Position numbers and translations under genes: made by a program. 64,000 nt of DNA from an uncultured Clostridia bacterium (GTDB lineage: Bacteria > Bacillota > Clostridia > Oscillospirales > Ruminococcaceae), in assembly GCA_947630555.1 (NCBI GenBank), contig CANRIA010000004.1:25590-89589 (forward strand), written 5' to 3'. The notes under the pieces are model-generated. The model made no database searches. It saw only the letters and a list, made by a program, of their open reading frames with translations, and was not told the origin of the DNA. This document shows positions 51,049 through 64,000 of this stretch, in pieces (within the stretch, counting starts at the first letter, position 1; the number at the start of each line of letters is the position of its first letter).

Positions 51049-54000
51049 ATGGTGAATGTCAAGGACGTAACACTTGGCAAGAATGTGCGAAAAAGCTTCG
51101 CTAAGATCAACGAGGTACTTGAAATGCCCAACCTTATCGAAGTGCAGAAAAATTCGTACAATTGGTTTATTACGGAAGGTCTGAGGGAGGTATTCCGCGA
51201 TATGCCCGTTATATCGGACTATAACGGCACTTTTGAGCTTACCTTTACAGGATTCCGTTTTGATGACAAGCTGAAGTATACCATAGCAGAGTGCAAGGAG
51301 CGCGACGTTACCTATGCCGCAAAACTTATGGTGGAAACACAGCTGAGAAACACCGAAACGGGCAGCCTTATCAAGTCGGAAGTATTCATGGGAGATTTCC
51401 CTCTGATGACCGACAGCGGCACGTTCGTTATAAACGGTGCGGAGCGTGTTGTGGTATCGCAGCTGGTGCGTTCGCCGGGCGTGTATTTTTCGTGCGACAA
51501 GGATAAGTCGGGAACGGATTTGTTCAAGTCGCAGATAATACCTAACAGAGGCGCATGGCTTGAATATGAAATGGATGCCAACCGCTGCACCTGGGTGCGT
51601 ATAGACAAAAACAGAAAGATACCCCTTACCGTATTTATAAGAGCGCTGGGTTACGGTTCTAATGAAGAGATAGCAGAGCTTTTCGGCAACGATGAAAGGC
51701 TGGAGCAGACCATTTTGCAGCGTGATGCTGAGATATATCCCGATTCTGAAACTTTCCGCAACGAGGCTTTGCTGGAGATATACAGAAAGCTTCGTCCGGG
51801 TGAACCGCCTACGGTCGAAAGCGCTCAGACACACCTTAACAATCTGTTCTTTGATGCCAAGAGATATGACCTTTGCAGGTTCGGAAGATATAAGTACAAC
51901 AAAAAACTCGGCATTGCGCAAAGGCTTGCAGGCAAAAAGCTTTCAAGACCCGTTGTAAACAGCATGACGGGCGAACTTATGGCTGATGCAGGCGATACCG
52001 TTGACAAAAAGCTCGCGCAGGAGATAGAGCAGGCAGGCGTTATGGAGGCGTATGTAAACGTTGAAGTAAAGGAATACTACCCCAACGCCGCAGGTGAGCT
52101 TGTACTGAAAACAGAAACCAAGGAAGTAAAGATAATAGGCAACGGCATGGTCGATATAAACGGCTATGTTGAGGGCGACCTTGAACCTTACGGAATAAAT
52201 GAAAAGGTATCATTCCCGGTGCTGAAAGAGATACTTGAAAACACCGAGGCGGACGAGCTTATAGATGAGATAAAGAAACGTGCCGATGACCTTGTTCCTA
52301 AGCACATAACCGTTGATGATATTATTGCTTCTATCTCTTATTATCTCAATCTTATCGACGGCGTGGGAGATGTTGACGACATAGACCACCTTGGCAACAG
52401 ACGTATAAGATGCGTGGGCGAGCTTTTGCAGAACCAGTTCAGGATAGGCTTTACCAGAATGGAAAAGGTAGTGCGCGAAAGAATGAACATTCAGGCGCAG
52501 GATGCTGTTTCTCTGACACCGGCTTCTCTTATAAACATCAAGCCGATAACCGCCGCTATAAAGGAATTTTTCGGATCTTCGCCGCTTTCGCAGTTTATGG
52601 ATCAGACAAACCCCCTTGCGGAGCTTACGCATAAGAGAAGACTTTCGGCACTTGGCCCCGGCGGTCTCTCGCGCGATAGAGCAGGATTTGAGGTTCGTGA
52701 CGTACACTATTCTCACTATGGAAGAATGTGCCCGATAGAAACACCGGAAGGCCCTAACATAGGACTTATATCTTATCTTGCTTCGTTTGCAAGGATAAAC
52801 AAGTACGGCTTTATTGAAGCGCCTTACCGCCGTGTTGACAAGGATACGGGCGTAGTTACCGACGAAGTTGTCTATATGACAGCCGATACCGAAGATAACT
52901 ACATGATAGCGCAGGCTAACGAACCGCTTACCGAGGACGGCAAATTTGCAAACGACAAGGTAAAGGGTCGTTTCCGTGACCAGATACTTGAAATAGACAA
53001 AAACAAGATAGACTTCATGGACGTATCGCCGAAGATGGTCGTTTCAGTTGCTACTGCTATGATACCGTTTTTGGAAAACGACGATGCTAACCGTGCTCTT
53101 ATGGGCTCTAACATGCAAAGGCAGGCAGTGCCTCTGCTGAAGACCGAAGCGCCTATAGTAGGCACAGGCATGGAGTATAAAGCGTGCCTCGATTCGGGCG
53201 TTGCAGTGGTTTCTACCGCGGCAGGCATTGTTGAGAGCGTAAGCGCTGACAAGATAGTAGTACGCGAGGACAGCGGCGAACAGCACACCTATGACCTTAT
53301 CAAGTTCAAAAGGTCTAACGCAGGCACCTGCACCAACCAGAGACCTATTGTTGACAAGGGCGAGAGGATAGAGGCTCATCAGGTAATAGCCGACGGCCCT
53401 GCGACCTGCAACGGCGAAATATCCCTTGGAAAGAATGCTCTTATAGGCTTTATGACATGGGAAGGCTATAACTACGAAGATGCTGTTCTGCTGAACGAGA
53501 ACCTTGTAAAGCAGGATAAGTATACATCTATTCATATTGAAGAATATGAGATAGAGTGCCGCGATACAAAGCTTGGCGCGGAAGAAATAACAAGAGATAT
53601 ACCGAATGTTGGCGCAGAAGCGCTGAAAGACCTTGACGAGAACGGTATAATAAGAATAGGCGCTGAGGTAAGAGCAGGTGATATTCTTGTAGGCAAGGTA
53701 ACGCCTAAGGGCGAAACAGAGCTTACCGCTGAAGAAAGACTGCTGCGAGCGGTGTTCGGCGAGAAGGCAAGAGAAGTAAGAGACAGCTCTCTTAAAGTGC
53801 CGCACGGCGAGGCAGGCGTTATAATTGATGTTAAGATATTTACAAGAGATAACTGCGACGAGCTTGCACCCGGCGTTAACAAGCTGGTAAGATGCTATAT
53901 AGCGCAGAAGCGTAAAATATCTGTCGGCGACAAAATGGCAGGCCGCCACGGCAACAAGGGCGTTGTTTCACGCATACTGCCGCAGGAGGATATGCCTTTC

Positions 54001-54861
54001 CTTGAAGATGGCACACCGCTTGATATATGCCTTAACCCCCTCGGCGTTCCTTCGCGTATGAATATCGGTCAGGTGCTTGAAGTACATCTCGGCATGGCTG
54101 CAAAGAAACTTGGCTGGAACATCATGACACCTGTATTTGACGGCGCGCATGAGGCTGATATAAGAGAATGCTTCCGCGAAGCAGGTCTGCCCGAAGACGG
54201 CAAGACGGTGCTTTATGACGGAAGAACGGGTGAGAAGTTCGATAACCGCATAACTGTAGGTTATATGTACTATCTTAAACTCCACCACCTTGTTGATGAT
54301 AAGATACACGCGCGTTCTGTAGGCCCTTATTCGCTGGTAACTCAGCAGCCGCTCGGCGGTAAAGCGCAGTTCGGCGGACAAAGATTCGGTGAAATGGAAG
54401 TTTGGGCTCTGGAAGCTTACGGCGCGGCTTACACGCTTCAGGAGATACTGACGGTGAAGTCGGACGACACCGTGGGCAGAGTAAAGACCTATGAAGCTAT
54501 AGTCAAGGGTCAGAATGTGCCTAAGGCTGGCATACCCGAATCGTTTAAGGTACTGATAAAGGAAATGCAGTCGCTTTGCCTTAATATGAAGGTGCTTGAC
54601 GAGAACAACGAGGAGATCGACATAAAGCAGAGCTTTGACGACGATGATATTCCTCCGCGTGAGTCGGTGATAAGCGACGAGGTATCGTTTGTAGATGACG
54701 GCACCGGCGATCAGTATGTTGATGCCGACGATCTTGAAGATCTCGACGACGACGAACTTGAAGAATACGACGTTGCCGACGACGATTATGATGACGACGA
54801 GGACGACGAAGACGAGGACGATTTCCTTTCGGACGAGGACGACGATATTGACGAGGAATAA
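51049..54861 (+). CDS. rpoB: RNA polymerase beta subunit with long acidic C-terminal tail
   Basis: A protein of about 1270 aa. It forms the catalytic core of RNA polymerase with RpoC. Conserved parts include the rifampicin region ([39 protein letters not shown]), [17 protein letters not shown], and [20 protein letters not shown] near the active centre. After the usual end ([18 protein letters not shown]) it continues for about 75 residues, mostly Asp and Glu. The ATG at 51049 with AAGGAG upstream gives the family N-terminus; the track start at 50995 does not. It is followed after 53 bp by rpoC. Confidence 0.98.
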   Translation: MVNVKDVTLGKNVRKSFAKINEVLEMPNLIEVQKNSYNWFITEGLREVFRDMPVISDYNGTFELTFTGFRFDDKLKYTIAECKERDVTYAAKLMVETQLRNTETGSLIKSEVFMGDFPLMTDSGTFVINGAERVVVSQLVRSPGVYFSCDKDKSGTDLFKSQIIPNRGAWLEYEMDANRCTWVRIDKNRKIPLTVFIRALGYGSNEEIAELFGNDERLEQTILQRDAEIYPDSETFRNEALLEIYRKLRPGEPPTVESAQTHLNNLFFDAKRYDLCRFGRYKYNKKLGIAQRLAGKKLSRPVVNSMTGELMADAGDTVDKKLAQEIEQAGVMEAYVNVEVKEYYPNAAGELVLKTETKEVKIIGNGMVDINGYVEGDLEPYGINEKVSFPVLKEILENTEADELIDEIKKRADDLVPKHITVDDIIASISYYLNLIDGVGDVDDIDHLGNRRIRCVGELLQNQFRIGFTRMEKVVRERMNIQAQDAVSLTPASLINIKPITAAIKEFFGSSPLSQFMDQTNPLAELTHKRRLSALGPGGLSRDRAGFEVRDVHYSHYGRMCPIETPEGPNIGLISYLASFARINKYGFIEAPYRRVDKDTGVVTDEVVYMTADTEDNYMIAQANEPLTEDGKFANDKVKGRFRDQILEIDKNKIDFMDVSPKMVVSVATAMIPFLENDDANRALMGSNMQRQAVPLLKTEAPIVGTGMEYKACLDSGVAVVSTAAGIVESVSADKIVVREDSGEQHTYDLIKFKRSNAGTCTNQRPIVDKGERIEAHQVIADGPATCNGEISLGKNALIGFMTWEGYNYEDAVLLNENLVKQDKYTSIHIEEYEIECRDTKLGAEEITRDIPNVGAEALKDLDENGIIRIGAEVRAGDILVGKVTPKGETELTAEERLLRAVFGEKAREVRDSSLKVPHGEAGVIIDVKIFTRDNCDELAPGVNKLVRCYIAQKRKISVGDKMAGRHGNKGVVSRILPQEDMPFLEDGTPLDICLNPLGVPSRMNIGQVLEVHLGMAAKKLGWNIMTPVFDGAHEADIRECFREAGLPEDGKTVLYDGRTGEKFDNRITVGYMYYLKLHHLVDDKIHARSVGPYSLVTQQPLGGKAQFGGQRFGEMEVWALEAYGAAYTLQEILTVKSDDTVGRVKTYEAIVKGQNVPKAGIPESFKVLIKEMQSLCLNMKVLDENNEEIDIKQSFDDDDIPPRESVISDEVSFVDDGTGDQYVDADDLEDLDDDELEEYDVADDDYDDDEDDEDEDDFLSDEDDDIDEE

Positions 54862-54914
54862 TATCATAAGCACGACGTTATGTCGATGATCAGATCAGAA
54901 AGAGGGTTCGCAAT

Positions 54915-58988
<4,074 letters not shown>

Positions 58989-59001
58989 AAACTAAGGCTA
59001 G

Positions 59002-59036
59002 GGGGCGTTCATCATGCGGTGAGCGCCCCGTTTTTT
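59002..59036 (+). terminator. Terminator after rpoC
   Basis: GGGGCGTTCA (59002-59011) and TGAGCGCCCC (59020-59029) form a 10-position stem with one mismatch, followed by TTTTTT. Confidence 0.88.
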
Positions 59037-59102
59037 ACATATTTGTGCAAGGTGAGGGCTATAAAATTTGCATTTTTATGCAGGTTTTCGAGAATAAATA
59101 TA

Positions 59103-59131
59103 TTGACAAAAGCCCAAAACTATTATATAAT
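59103..59131 (+). promoter_or_regulatory. Consensus SigA promoter of the str operon
   Basis: TTGACA (59103-59108), 17 bp, TATAAT (59126-59131): both boxes perfect. It precedes rpsL by about 75 bp. Confidence 0.88.
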
Positions 59132-59205
59132 AATAGGGTATGCTGACGTATTGTCTGCTTTTGCAGGCAAGGTGCGCATAAATTTTTTAGGAAAGGAGAG
59201 AAATT

Positions 59206-59631
59206 ATGCCGACCTTTAATCAGTTGGTTCGTAAGGGAAGAGACGTACTCGCAGTAAAGTCTACCGCACCTGCACTCCAGAAGGGCTATAACTCAAAGAA
59301 GAAGATAGCTATCGACCAGAGCTGCCCCCAAAAGAGAGGCGTTTGCACAGCGGTAAGAACTGCTACGCCGAAGAAGCCTAACTCTGCTATGCGTAAAATT
59401 GCCAGAGTAAGACTTACCAACGGCAACGAGGTGACGGCGTATATCCCGGGTATAGGTCATAACCTTCAGGAGCACTCTGTTGTTCTTATCAGAGGCGGAC
59501 GTGTAAAGGACCTCCCCGGTGTGCGTTATCACATCATAAGAGGAACGCTTGATGCTCAGGGCGTTGCCAAGAGAATGCAGGCACGTTCCAAGTACGGTGC
59601 AAAGAGACCCAAGGCAGGAGCAGCCAAGTAA
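59206..59631 (+). CDS. rpsL: 30S ribosomal protein S12
   Basis: A 141-aa protein of the 30S decoding centre. The motifs [17 protein letters not shown] and the loop [29 protein letters not shown] are fully conserved, including the Lys positions linked with streptomycin response. AAAGGAG precedes the ATG. It heads the str operon. Confidence 0.99.
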   Translation: MPTFNQLVRKGRDVLAVKSTAPALQKGYNSKKKIAIDQSCPQKRGVCTAVRTATPKKPNSAMRKIARVRLTNGNEVTAYIPGIGHNLQEHSVVLIRGGRVKDLPGVRYHIIRGTLDAQGVAKRMQARSKYGAKRPKAGAAK

Positions 59632-59816
59632 AAAGCTCAAAGAAAAATCATGAGAAACTCATTGCCGCGTTAAAAGCGCGGAGACCACAGTGAATGTGGA
59701 GTGTTGATATATATTGACCTCTGCAAGCGCTGACGGGGCGGCTATAAGCAGAAAAGGGCTGTGAGGAGCCGAGCGAGTACCTATGAATTCATCATTTAAT
59801 GAAGGAGGGAATTATA
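59632..59816 (+). other. rpsL-rpsG spacer with small hairpins
   Basis: The 185-bp gap holds CCGCGttaaaagCGCGG and CCACAgtgaaTGTGG hairpins followed by GC-rich sequence, but no T-run, so it is not a terminator. In other bacteria the S12-S7 spacer can bind protein S7 for feedback; whether this one does is not shown. Confidence 0.4.
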
Positions 59817-60287
59817 GTGCCTAGAAGAGGTAAAGTTGCAAAGAGAGACGTTCTGCTCGATCCTGTATACAATTCAAAGCTCGTTACAAGACTTGTAAAC
59901 AACATAATGCTCGACGGCAAGAAGGGCGTTGCACAAAAGATAGTTTACGGCGCATTCGAGATAGTTGAGGAAAAGTCGGGCAAGCCTGCTCTTGAAATGT
60001 TTGAGGCAGCTATGGAAAACATCATGCCCAGCCTTGAAGTAAAGGCACGCCGTGTAGGCGGTGCAACATATCAGGTACCTATGGAGGTGCGTCCCGAAAG
60101 ACGTCAGACCTTGGGACTGAGATGGATAACCAAGTATGCGCGTCTGAGAAACGAGCAGACAATGAAAGAAAGACTGGCAAACGAGATACTCGATGCCGTT
60201 AACGGTGTCGGCGGCTCAGTCAAGAAACGTGAGGATACTCACAAAATGGCAGAAGCCAACAAGGCTTTCGCACACTACAGATGGTAA
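59817..60287 (+). CDS. rpsG: 30S ribosomal protein S7
   Basis: A 156-aa protein, the standard length, which nucleates assembly of the 30S head and can act as a repressor of its own operon. Conserved parts include [35 protein letters not shown] and the C-terminal [20 protein letters not shown]. The GTG at 59817 with AAGGAGGG upstream gives the family N-terminus; the ATG at 59799 in the track contains that site. Confidence 0.98.
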   Translation: MPRRGKVAKRDVLLDPVYNSKLVTRLVNNIMLDGKKGVAQKIVYGAFEIVEEKSGKPALEMFEAAMENIMPSLEVKARRVGGATYQVPMEVRPERRQTLGLRWITKYARLRNEQTMKERLANEILDAVNGVGGSVKKREDTHKMAEANKAFAHYRW

Positions 60288-60302
60288 TAACAGGAGGAAA
60301 CT

Positions 60303-62390
60303 ATGGCAAGAGAGTGTTCATTGCAGAATACCAGAAATATCGGTATTATGGCGCACATCGATGCCGGTAAGACTACTACTACCGAACGTATCCTGTTTTA
60401 TACCGGTATCAATCATAAAATAGGTGAAACACACGACGGCGCTGCCACCATGGACTGGATGGAGCAGGAGCAGGAAAGAGGTATAACAATTACTTCGGCT
60501 GCTACCACCTGCTACTGGAAAGGTCACAGACTGAACATAATAGATACTCCGGGTCACGTTGACTTTACTGTTGAAGTTGAACGTTCGCTCAGAGTTCTTG
60601 ACGGTTCGGTAACGGTGCTTTGCGCTAAGGGCGGTGTTGAACCGCAGACTGAAACGGTTTGGCGTCAGGCTGATAACTATAAAGTCCCCAGACTTGTCTA
60701 TGTAAACAAAATGGACATTATGGGCGCTGACTTTTACAGAGTTCTTGAAATGCTTCACACCAGACTGAAATGCAACGCTGTTCCCATACAGCTCCCTATC
60801 GGCTCGGAAGATACTTTTAAGGGTATCATAGACCTGGTTGAGATGAAAGCGTATGTTTATTACGATGACCTCGGCAAGGATATAAGAGTTGAAGAGATAC
60901 CCGAGGATATGAAAGAGCTTGCTGAGAAATATCACGGCGAAATGGTAGAGCACGTTGCAGAGCAGGACGAGGCTCTTATGGAAAAATACTTTGAAGAAGG
61001 TACGCTTTCTATAGACGAGATAAAGACCTGCATAAGAAAATCTACTATTGCTAATACAATGGTACCCGTTACCTGCGGTACTTCGTACAGAAACAAGGGC
61101 GTGCAGAAGCTGCTCGATGCTATAATCGACTATATGCCTGCTCCTACCGATGTACCCGATATAAAGGGCGTAAACCCCGAAACAGGCGAGGAGTGCACAA
61201 GACCGTCTTCCGACGATGCACCGTTTGCAGCTTTGGCATTCAAGATAGCTACAGACCCGTTTGTTGGTAAACTGTGCTTCTTCAGAGTTTATTCGGGCGT
61301 GCTTGATGCAGGCAGCGGCGTTTATAACGCTACTAAAGATAAAGAGGAAAGAATAGGACGTATAGTTCAGATGCACTCAAACCACAGAAAGGATATCGAA
61401 AGAGTTTATTCGGGAGATATTGCTGCTGCGGTAGGTCTGAAAAATACCACCACCGGCGATACGCTGTGTGATGAGAAAAATCCCGTTATCCTCGAATCTA
61501 TGGAGTTCCCCGAGCCTGTTATCCAGCTGGCTATCGAGCCTAAGACCAAAGCAGGTCAGGAGAAGATGGGCATCGCGCTTTCAAAGCTTGCAGAAGAAGA
61601 CCCGACCTTCAGAACATGGACAGACGAAGAAACAGGTCAGACCATTATTGCAGGTATGGGCGAACTTCACCTTGAAATAATCGTTGACAGAATGCTGCGT
61701 GAGTTCAAGGTAGAGGCAAACGTAGGCGCACCGCAGGTAGCTTATAAGGAAACTATCACAAAAATGGCTGACGTTGACCACAAGTACGCCAGACAGTCAG
61801 GCGGTAAAGGTCAGTACGGTCATGTTAAGATCAAGGTAGAGCCTAACGAATCCGGCAAGGGCTATGAGTTTATAAACTCGGTTGTCGGCGGCGCTATCCC
61901 CAAGGAATATATCCCTGCTGTTGACAAGGGTATTCAGGGAGCTATGAAAGCAGGCGTTCTGGCAGGCTATCAGGTAGTTGACGTAAAGGTAACTCTTTAC
62001 GACGGCTCTTACCACGAAGTTGACTCGTCCGAAATGGCATTCTCTATCGCAGGTTCTATGGCGTTCAAAGAGGCCATGAGAAAGGGCGCGGCAGTTATAC
62101 TCGAGCCTATAATGAAAGTTTCGGTATTCGTTCCCGAAGACTTTATGGGCACGGTAATAGGCGACCTTAACTCAAGGCGCGGTCAGATCCTCGGTCAGGA
62201 AGTAAACAACGGTACAGCGCAGGTAGACTCGCTCGTTCCGCTTTCCGAAATGTTCGGTTACTCAAACGACCTCAGATCCAAAACGCAGGGCAGAGGCAAC
62301 TATACTATGGAGCCGCACAGCTATACGCAGGTTCCTAAGAACATCGCGGAGAAGATAATCTCTACGAGAAATAAGGGCGACGAAGAATAA
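60303..62390 (+). CDS. fusA: Elongation factor G
   Basis: A 695-aa translational GTPase that drives translocation on the ribosome. G1 is [15 protein letters not shown], the switch region is [12 protein letters not shown]3 is DTPGHVDFT and G4 is NKMD. Domains II to V follow in the normal order (for example the domain IV segment [18 protein letters not shown]). AGGAGG precedes the ATG and the gap to rpsG is 15 bp. Confidence 0.99.
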   Translation: MARECSLQNTRNIGIMAHIDAGKTTTTERILFYTGINHKIGETHDGAATMDWMEQEQERGITITSAATTCYWKGHRLNIIDTPGHVDFTVEVERSLRVLDGSVTVLCAKGGVEPQTETVWRQADNYKVPRLVYVNKMDIMGADFYRVLEMLHTRLKCNAVPIQLPIGSEDTFKGIIDLVEMKAYVYYDDLGKDIRVEEIPEDMKELAEKYHGEMVEHVAEQDEALMEKYFEEGTLSIDEIKTCIRKSTIANTMVPVTCGTSYRNKGVQKLLDAIIDYMPAPTDVPDIKGVNPETGEECTRPSSDDAPFAALAFKIATDPFVGKLCFFRVYSGVLDAGSGVYNATKDKEERIGRIVQMHSNHRKDIERVYSGDIAAAVGLKNTTTGDTLCDEKNPVILESMEFPEPVIQLAIEPKTKAGQEKMGIALSKLAEEDPTFRTWTDEETGQTIIAGMGELHLEIIVDRMLREFKVEANVGAPQVAYKETITKMADVDHKYARQSGGKGQYGHVKIKVEPNESGKGYEFINSVVGGAIPKEYIPAVDKGIQGAMKAGVLAGYQVVDVKVTLYDGSYHEVDSSEMAFSIAGSMAFKEAMRKGAAVILEPIMKVSVFVPEDFMGTVIGDLNSRRGQILGQEVNNGTAQVDSLVPLSEMFGYSNDLRSKTQGRGNYTMEPHSYTQVPKNIAEKIISTRNKGDEE

Positions 62391-62404
62391 TTTTCAATTC
62401 GGAC

Positions 62405-62433
62405 TTGCTTTTTGTAAATCAATCTGTTATAAT
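62405..62433 (+). promoter_or_regulatory. Internal promoter of tuf
   Basis: TTGCTT (62405-62410), 17 bp, TATAAT (62428-62433), with TG one base upstream of the -10 box. It would give tuf extra transcription besides the str operon. Confidence 0.65.
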
Positions 62434-62492
62434 GTAGATAATGTATTTTATCGACAGAGATCATAAACTTGAAATTTAAGGAGGAAAATCCA

Positions 62493-63695
62493 ATGGCAAA
62501 GGCAAAATTTGAACGTACCAAGCCGCACGTTAATATTGGTACTATCGGTCACGTTGACCACGGCAAGACTACTCTTACCGCAGCTATCACAAAGGTTCTC
62601 GCTATGCAGGGCCTTGCAGAGAAGAAGGACTATGCCAACATCGACTCTGCTCCCGAAGAGAGAGAAAGAGGTATAACGATCAACACCGCTCACGTTGAGT
62701 ATGAGACCAAGAACCGTCACTATGCTCACGTTGACTGCCCGGGTCACGCCGACTATGTAAAGAACATGATCACCGGTGCTGCTCAGATGGACGGCGCAAT
62801 ACTTGTTGTTGCTGCTTCTGACGGCCCTATGGCTCAGACAAGAGAGCACATACTGCTCGCTCGTCAGGTTGGCGTTCCTGCAATCGTTGTATTTATGAAC
62901 AAGGCTGACCAGGTTGACGACGACGAACTTCTCGAACTCGTTGAAATGGACATCAGAGAACTGCTTGACAAGTATGAATTCCCCGGCGATGATACTCCTA
63001 TCATCAAGGGTTCTGCTCTCCAGGCTCTTGAATCCGATTCCAACGATCCTACCGATCCCGTATATGCTCCTATCGTTGAGCTTATGGATGCTGTTGACAG
63101 CTTCATTCCTACCCCCGACCGTAAGTCCGACCTTCCGTTCCTTATGCCTGTTGAGGAAGTATTCACCATCACAGGCCGTGGTACTGTTGCTACCGGCAGA
63201 GTTGAGAGAGGTCAGCTCAACAACGGCGACGAAGTTGAGATAATCGGTCTTACCGACGAGAGAAAGAAGACCGTTGTTACAGGTATCGAAATGTTCAGAA
63301 AGATACTCGACTACGCTGAAGCAGGCGACAACATAGGCGCACTTCTCCGTGGTATCCAGAGAACCGAGATCGAAAGAGGTCAGGTACTCTGCAAGCCGGG
63401 TTCTATTCACCCCCACACCAAGTTCAGAGGTCAGGTTTACGTTCTGAAGAAGGAAGAGGGCGGACGTCATACTCCTTTCTTCAACAATTACAGACCGCAG
63501 TTCTATTTCAGAACTACCGACGTTACCGGCGTTATCACTCTTCCTGCTGACAAGGAAATGTGCATGCCCGGCGACAACGTTGAAATGGACGTTGAGCTTA
63601 TCCAGCCGATAGCTATCGAAGAGGGACTTCGTTTCGCTATCCGTGAGGGCGGCAGAACAGTTGGTTCAGGCGTTGTTATCGCTATCAACGAATAA
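62493..63695 (+). CDS. tuf: Elongation factor Tu
   Basis: A 400-aa GTPase that brings aminoacyl-tRNA to the ribosome. Conserved parts include [17 protein letters not shown] (G1), [14 protein letters not shown] (switch), [13 protein letters not shown] (G3) and NKAD (G4). The ATG at 62493 with AAGGAGG upstream is preferred; the track start at 62469 adds nine residues not found in EF-Tu. Codon choice is strongly biased. Confidence 0.99.
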   Translation: MAKAKFERTKPHVNIGTIGHVDHGKTTLTAAITKVLAMQGLAEKKDYANIDSAPEERERGITINTAHVEYETKNRHYAHVDCPGHADYVKNMITGAAQMDGAILVVAASDGPMAQTREHILLARQVGVPAIVVFMNKADQVDDDELLELVEMDIRELLDKYEFPGDDTPIIKGSALQALESDSNDPTDPVYAPIVELMDAVDSFIPTPDRKSDLPFLMPVEEVFTITGRGTVATGRVERGQLNNGDEVEIIGLTDERKKTVVTGIEMFRKILDYAEAGDNIGALLRGIQRTEIERGQVLCKPGSIHPHTKFRGQVYVLKKEEGGRHTPFFNNYRPQFYFRTTDVTGVITLPADKEMCMPGDNVEMDVELIQPIAIEEGLRFAIREGGRTVGSGVVIAINE

Positions 63696-63712
63696 TTTTG
63701 CTGATTGATCTA

Positions 63713-63748
63713 AACGCAGTGTGATGAAAGTCGCACTGCGTTTTTATT
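63713..63748 (+). terminator. Terminator after tuf
   Basis: AACGCAGTG (63713-63721) and CACTGCGTT (63734-63742) form a perfect 9-bp stem followed by TTTTT. Confidence 0.88.
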
Positions 63749-63844
63749 TTCCTCTTGAAAATATTCAACGAATATGATATAATGATATAAATTGAGAGTT
63801 ATCAACACTGACGTCATTTCACTTTGCGCAAAAGTTTTAGTCCT

Positions 63845-64000
63845 TGTCAAGAAAAGAAAAGTTTTCGGTCAAGCCTTTTTCAAAAGGCTTGCAGGGTGTG
63901 GGGCAGAGCCCCACAAAACACAGCGTGCGCTCTGCAAGAGGTGAATTAGAAAACAGTTCGGTGAACTGTTTTCTAAGAGGAGAGGCTCTGCAAGAGAGAG
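63845..64000 (+). repeat. Structured intergenic repeat, copy B (cut by the window end)
   Basis: It aligns with copy A from TGTCAAGAAA onward. Its hairpins are AAGCCTTTTTCAAAAGGCTT (63871-63890); TGTGGGGCagaGCCCCACA; a 14-bp perfect stem with loop GGT (63946-63976); and the start of the fourth hairpin, GGAGAGGCTC, with the same loop TGCAAGAGA before the window ends. The 64-base stretch between the tuf terminator and the repeat shows nothing else. Confidence 0.75.

Noticed and set aside
53044-53949. 301-aa ORFs antisense to rpoB (also 51013-51921 and 53968-54873)
   Set aside because: They mirror the conserved rpoB frame. The recurrence of long antisense frames reflects codon bias in this genome, not genes.
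60318-61376. 352-aa ORF antisense to fusA
   Set aside because: Shadow of a conserved gene; no independent evidence of translation.
62448-63470. 340-aa ORF antisense to tuf
   Set aside because: It is a mirror of the highly biased EF-Tu codons; it has no promoter, no ribosome site and no recognisable domain.

Overview
The window is a chromosomal segment of a spore-forming, Gram-positive Clostridia. The best guess is the Oscillospiraceae/Ruminococcaceae. This is inferred from a gerA-type germination operon, an LtaS-like sulfatase, NPXTG-anchored surface proteins, a fused SecDF, and many consensus SigA-type promoters with 17-bp spacers. There is no prophage, insertion sequence, CRISPR array, tRNA or rRNA that I can support. 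Most of the window is core genome, with some accessory genes and a notable set of palindromic intergenic repeats.

Layout. 1-7 kb: the end of an unknown gene, then on the minus strand a ribbon-helix-helix regulator with clpB, a membrane-anchored unknown protein, and the asp23-fakA pair. 7-12 kb: gerAA-gerAB-gerAC on the minus strand, diverging from a DUF421 and a DUF4363-like gene. 12-18 kb: an orphan solute-binding lipoprotein, secDF, a TIM-barrel isomerase-like gene, a small unknown gene, and nrdR. 18-24 kb: a large FtsX-type permease, ychF, a DUF3592-like protein and the probable partner ABC ATPase. 24-25 kb: about 0.9 kb of non-coding palindromic repeats. 25-29 kb: two paralogous cell-wall-anchored proteins, an orphan histidine-kinase-like ATPase, and gapA. 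29-34.6 kb: an operon of two dynamin-like GTPases flanking a protein that looks like an M48 peptidase with all its zinc ligands lost. 34.8-39 kb: potABCD behind a long structured leader. 39-51 kb: an LtaS-like enzyme, a lipoprotein, an oxidoreductase, a DtxR-type regulator, an MGMT-family protein, galK with an unknown gene and trmB, a phosphoglucomutase operon, an alpha/beta hydrolase and yifB. 51-64 kb: rpoB-rpoC followed by the str operon rpsL-rpsG-fusA-tuf.

The best candidates for something new are four. (1) The dynamin / pseudo-M48 / dynamin operon. (2) A dispersed intergenic repeat present in two diverged copies (about 24.36-24.55 kb and 63.84-64.0 kb) whose stems show compensatory base changes, which points to selection on structure; copy B is cut by the window end and its next bases can be predicted. 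(3) An insertion with 11 cysteines in RpoC, together with a coiled-coil insertion in RpoC and a long acidic tail on RpoB. (4) Candidate operators with unusual geometry upstream of the clpB, nrdR and dtxR-type genes. All family names come from reading motifs by eye; no database search was run.
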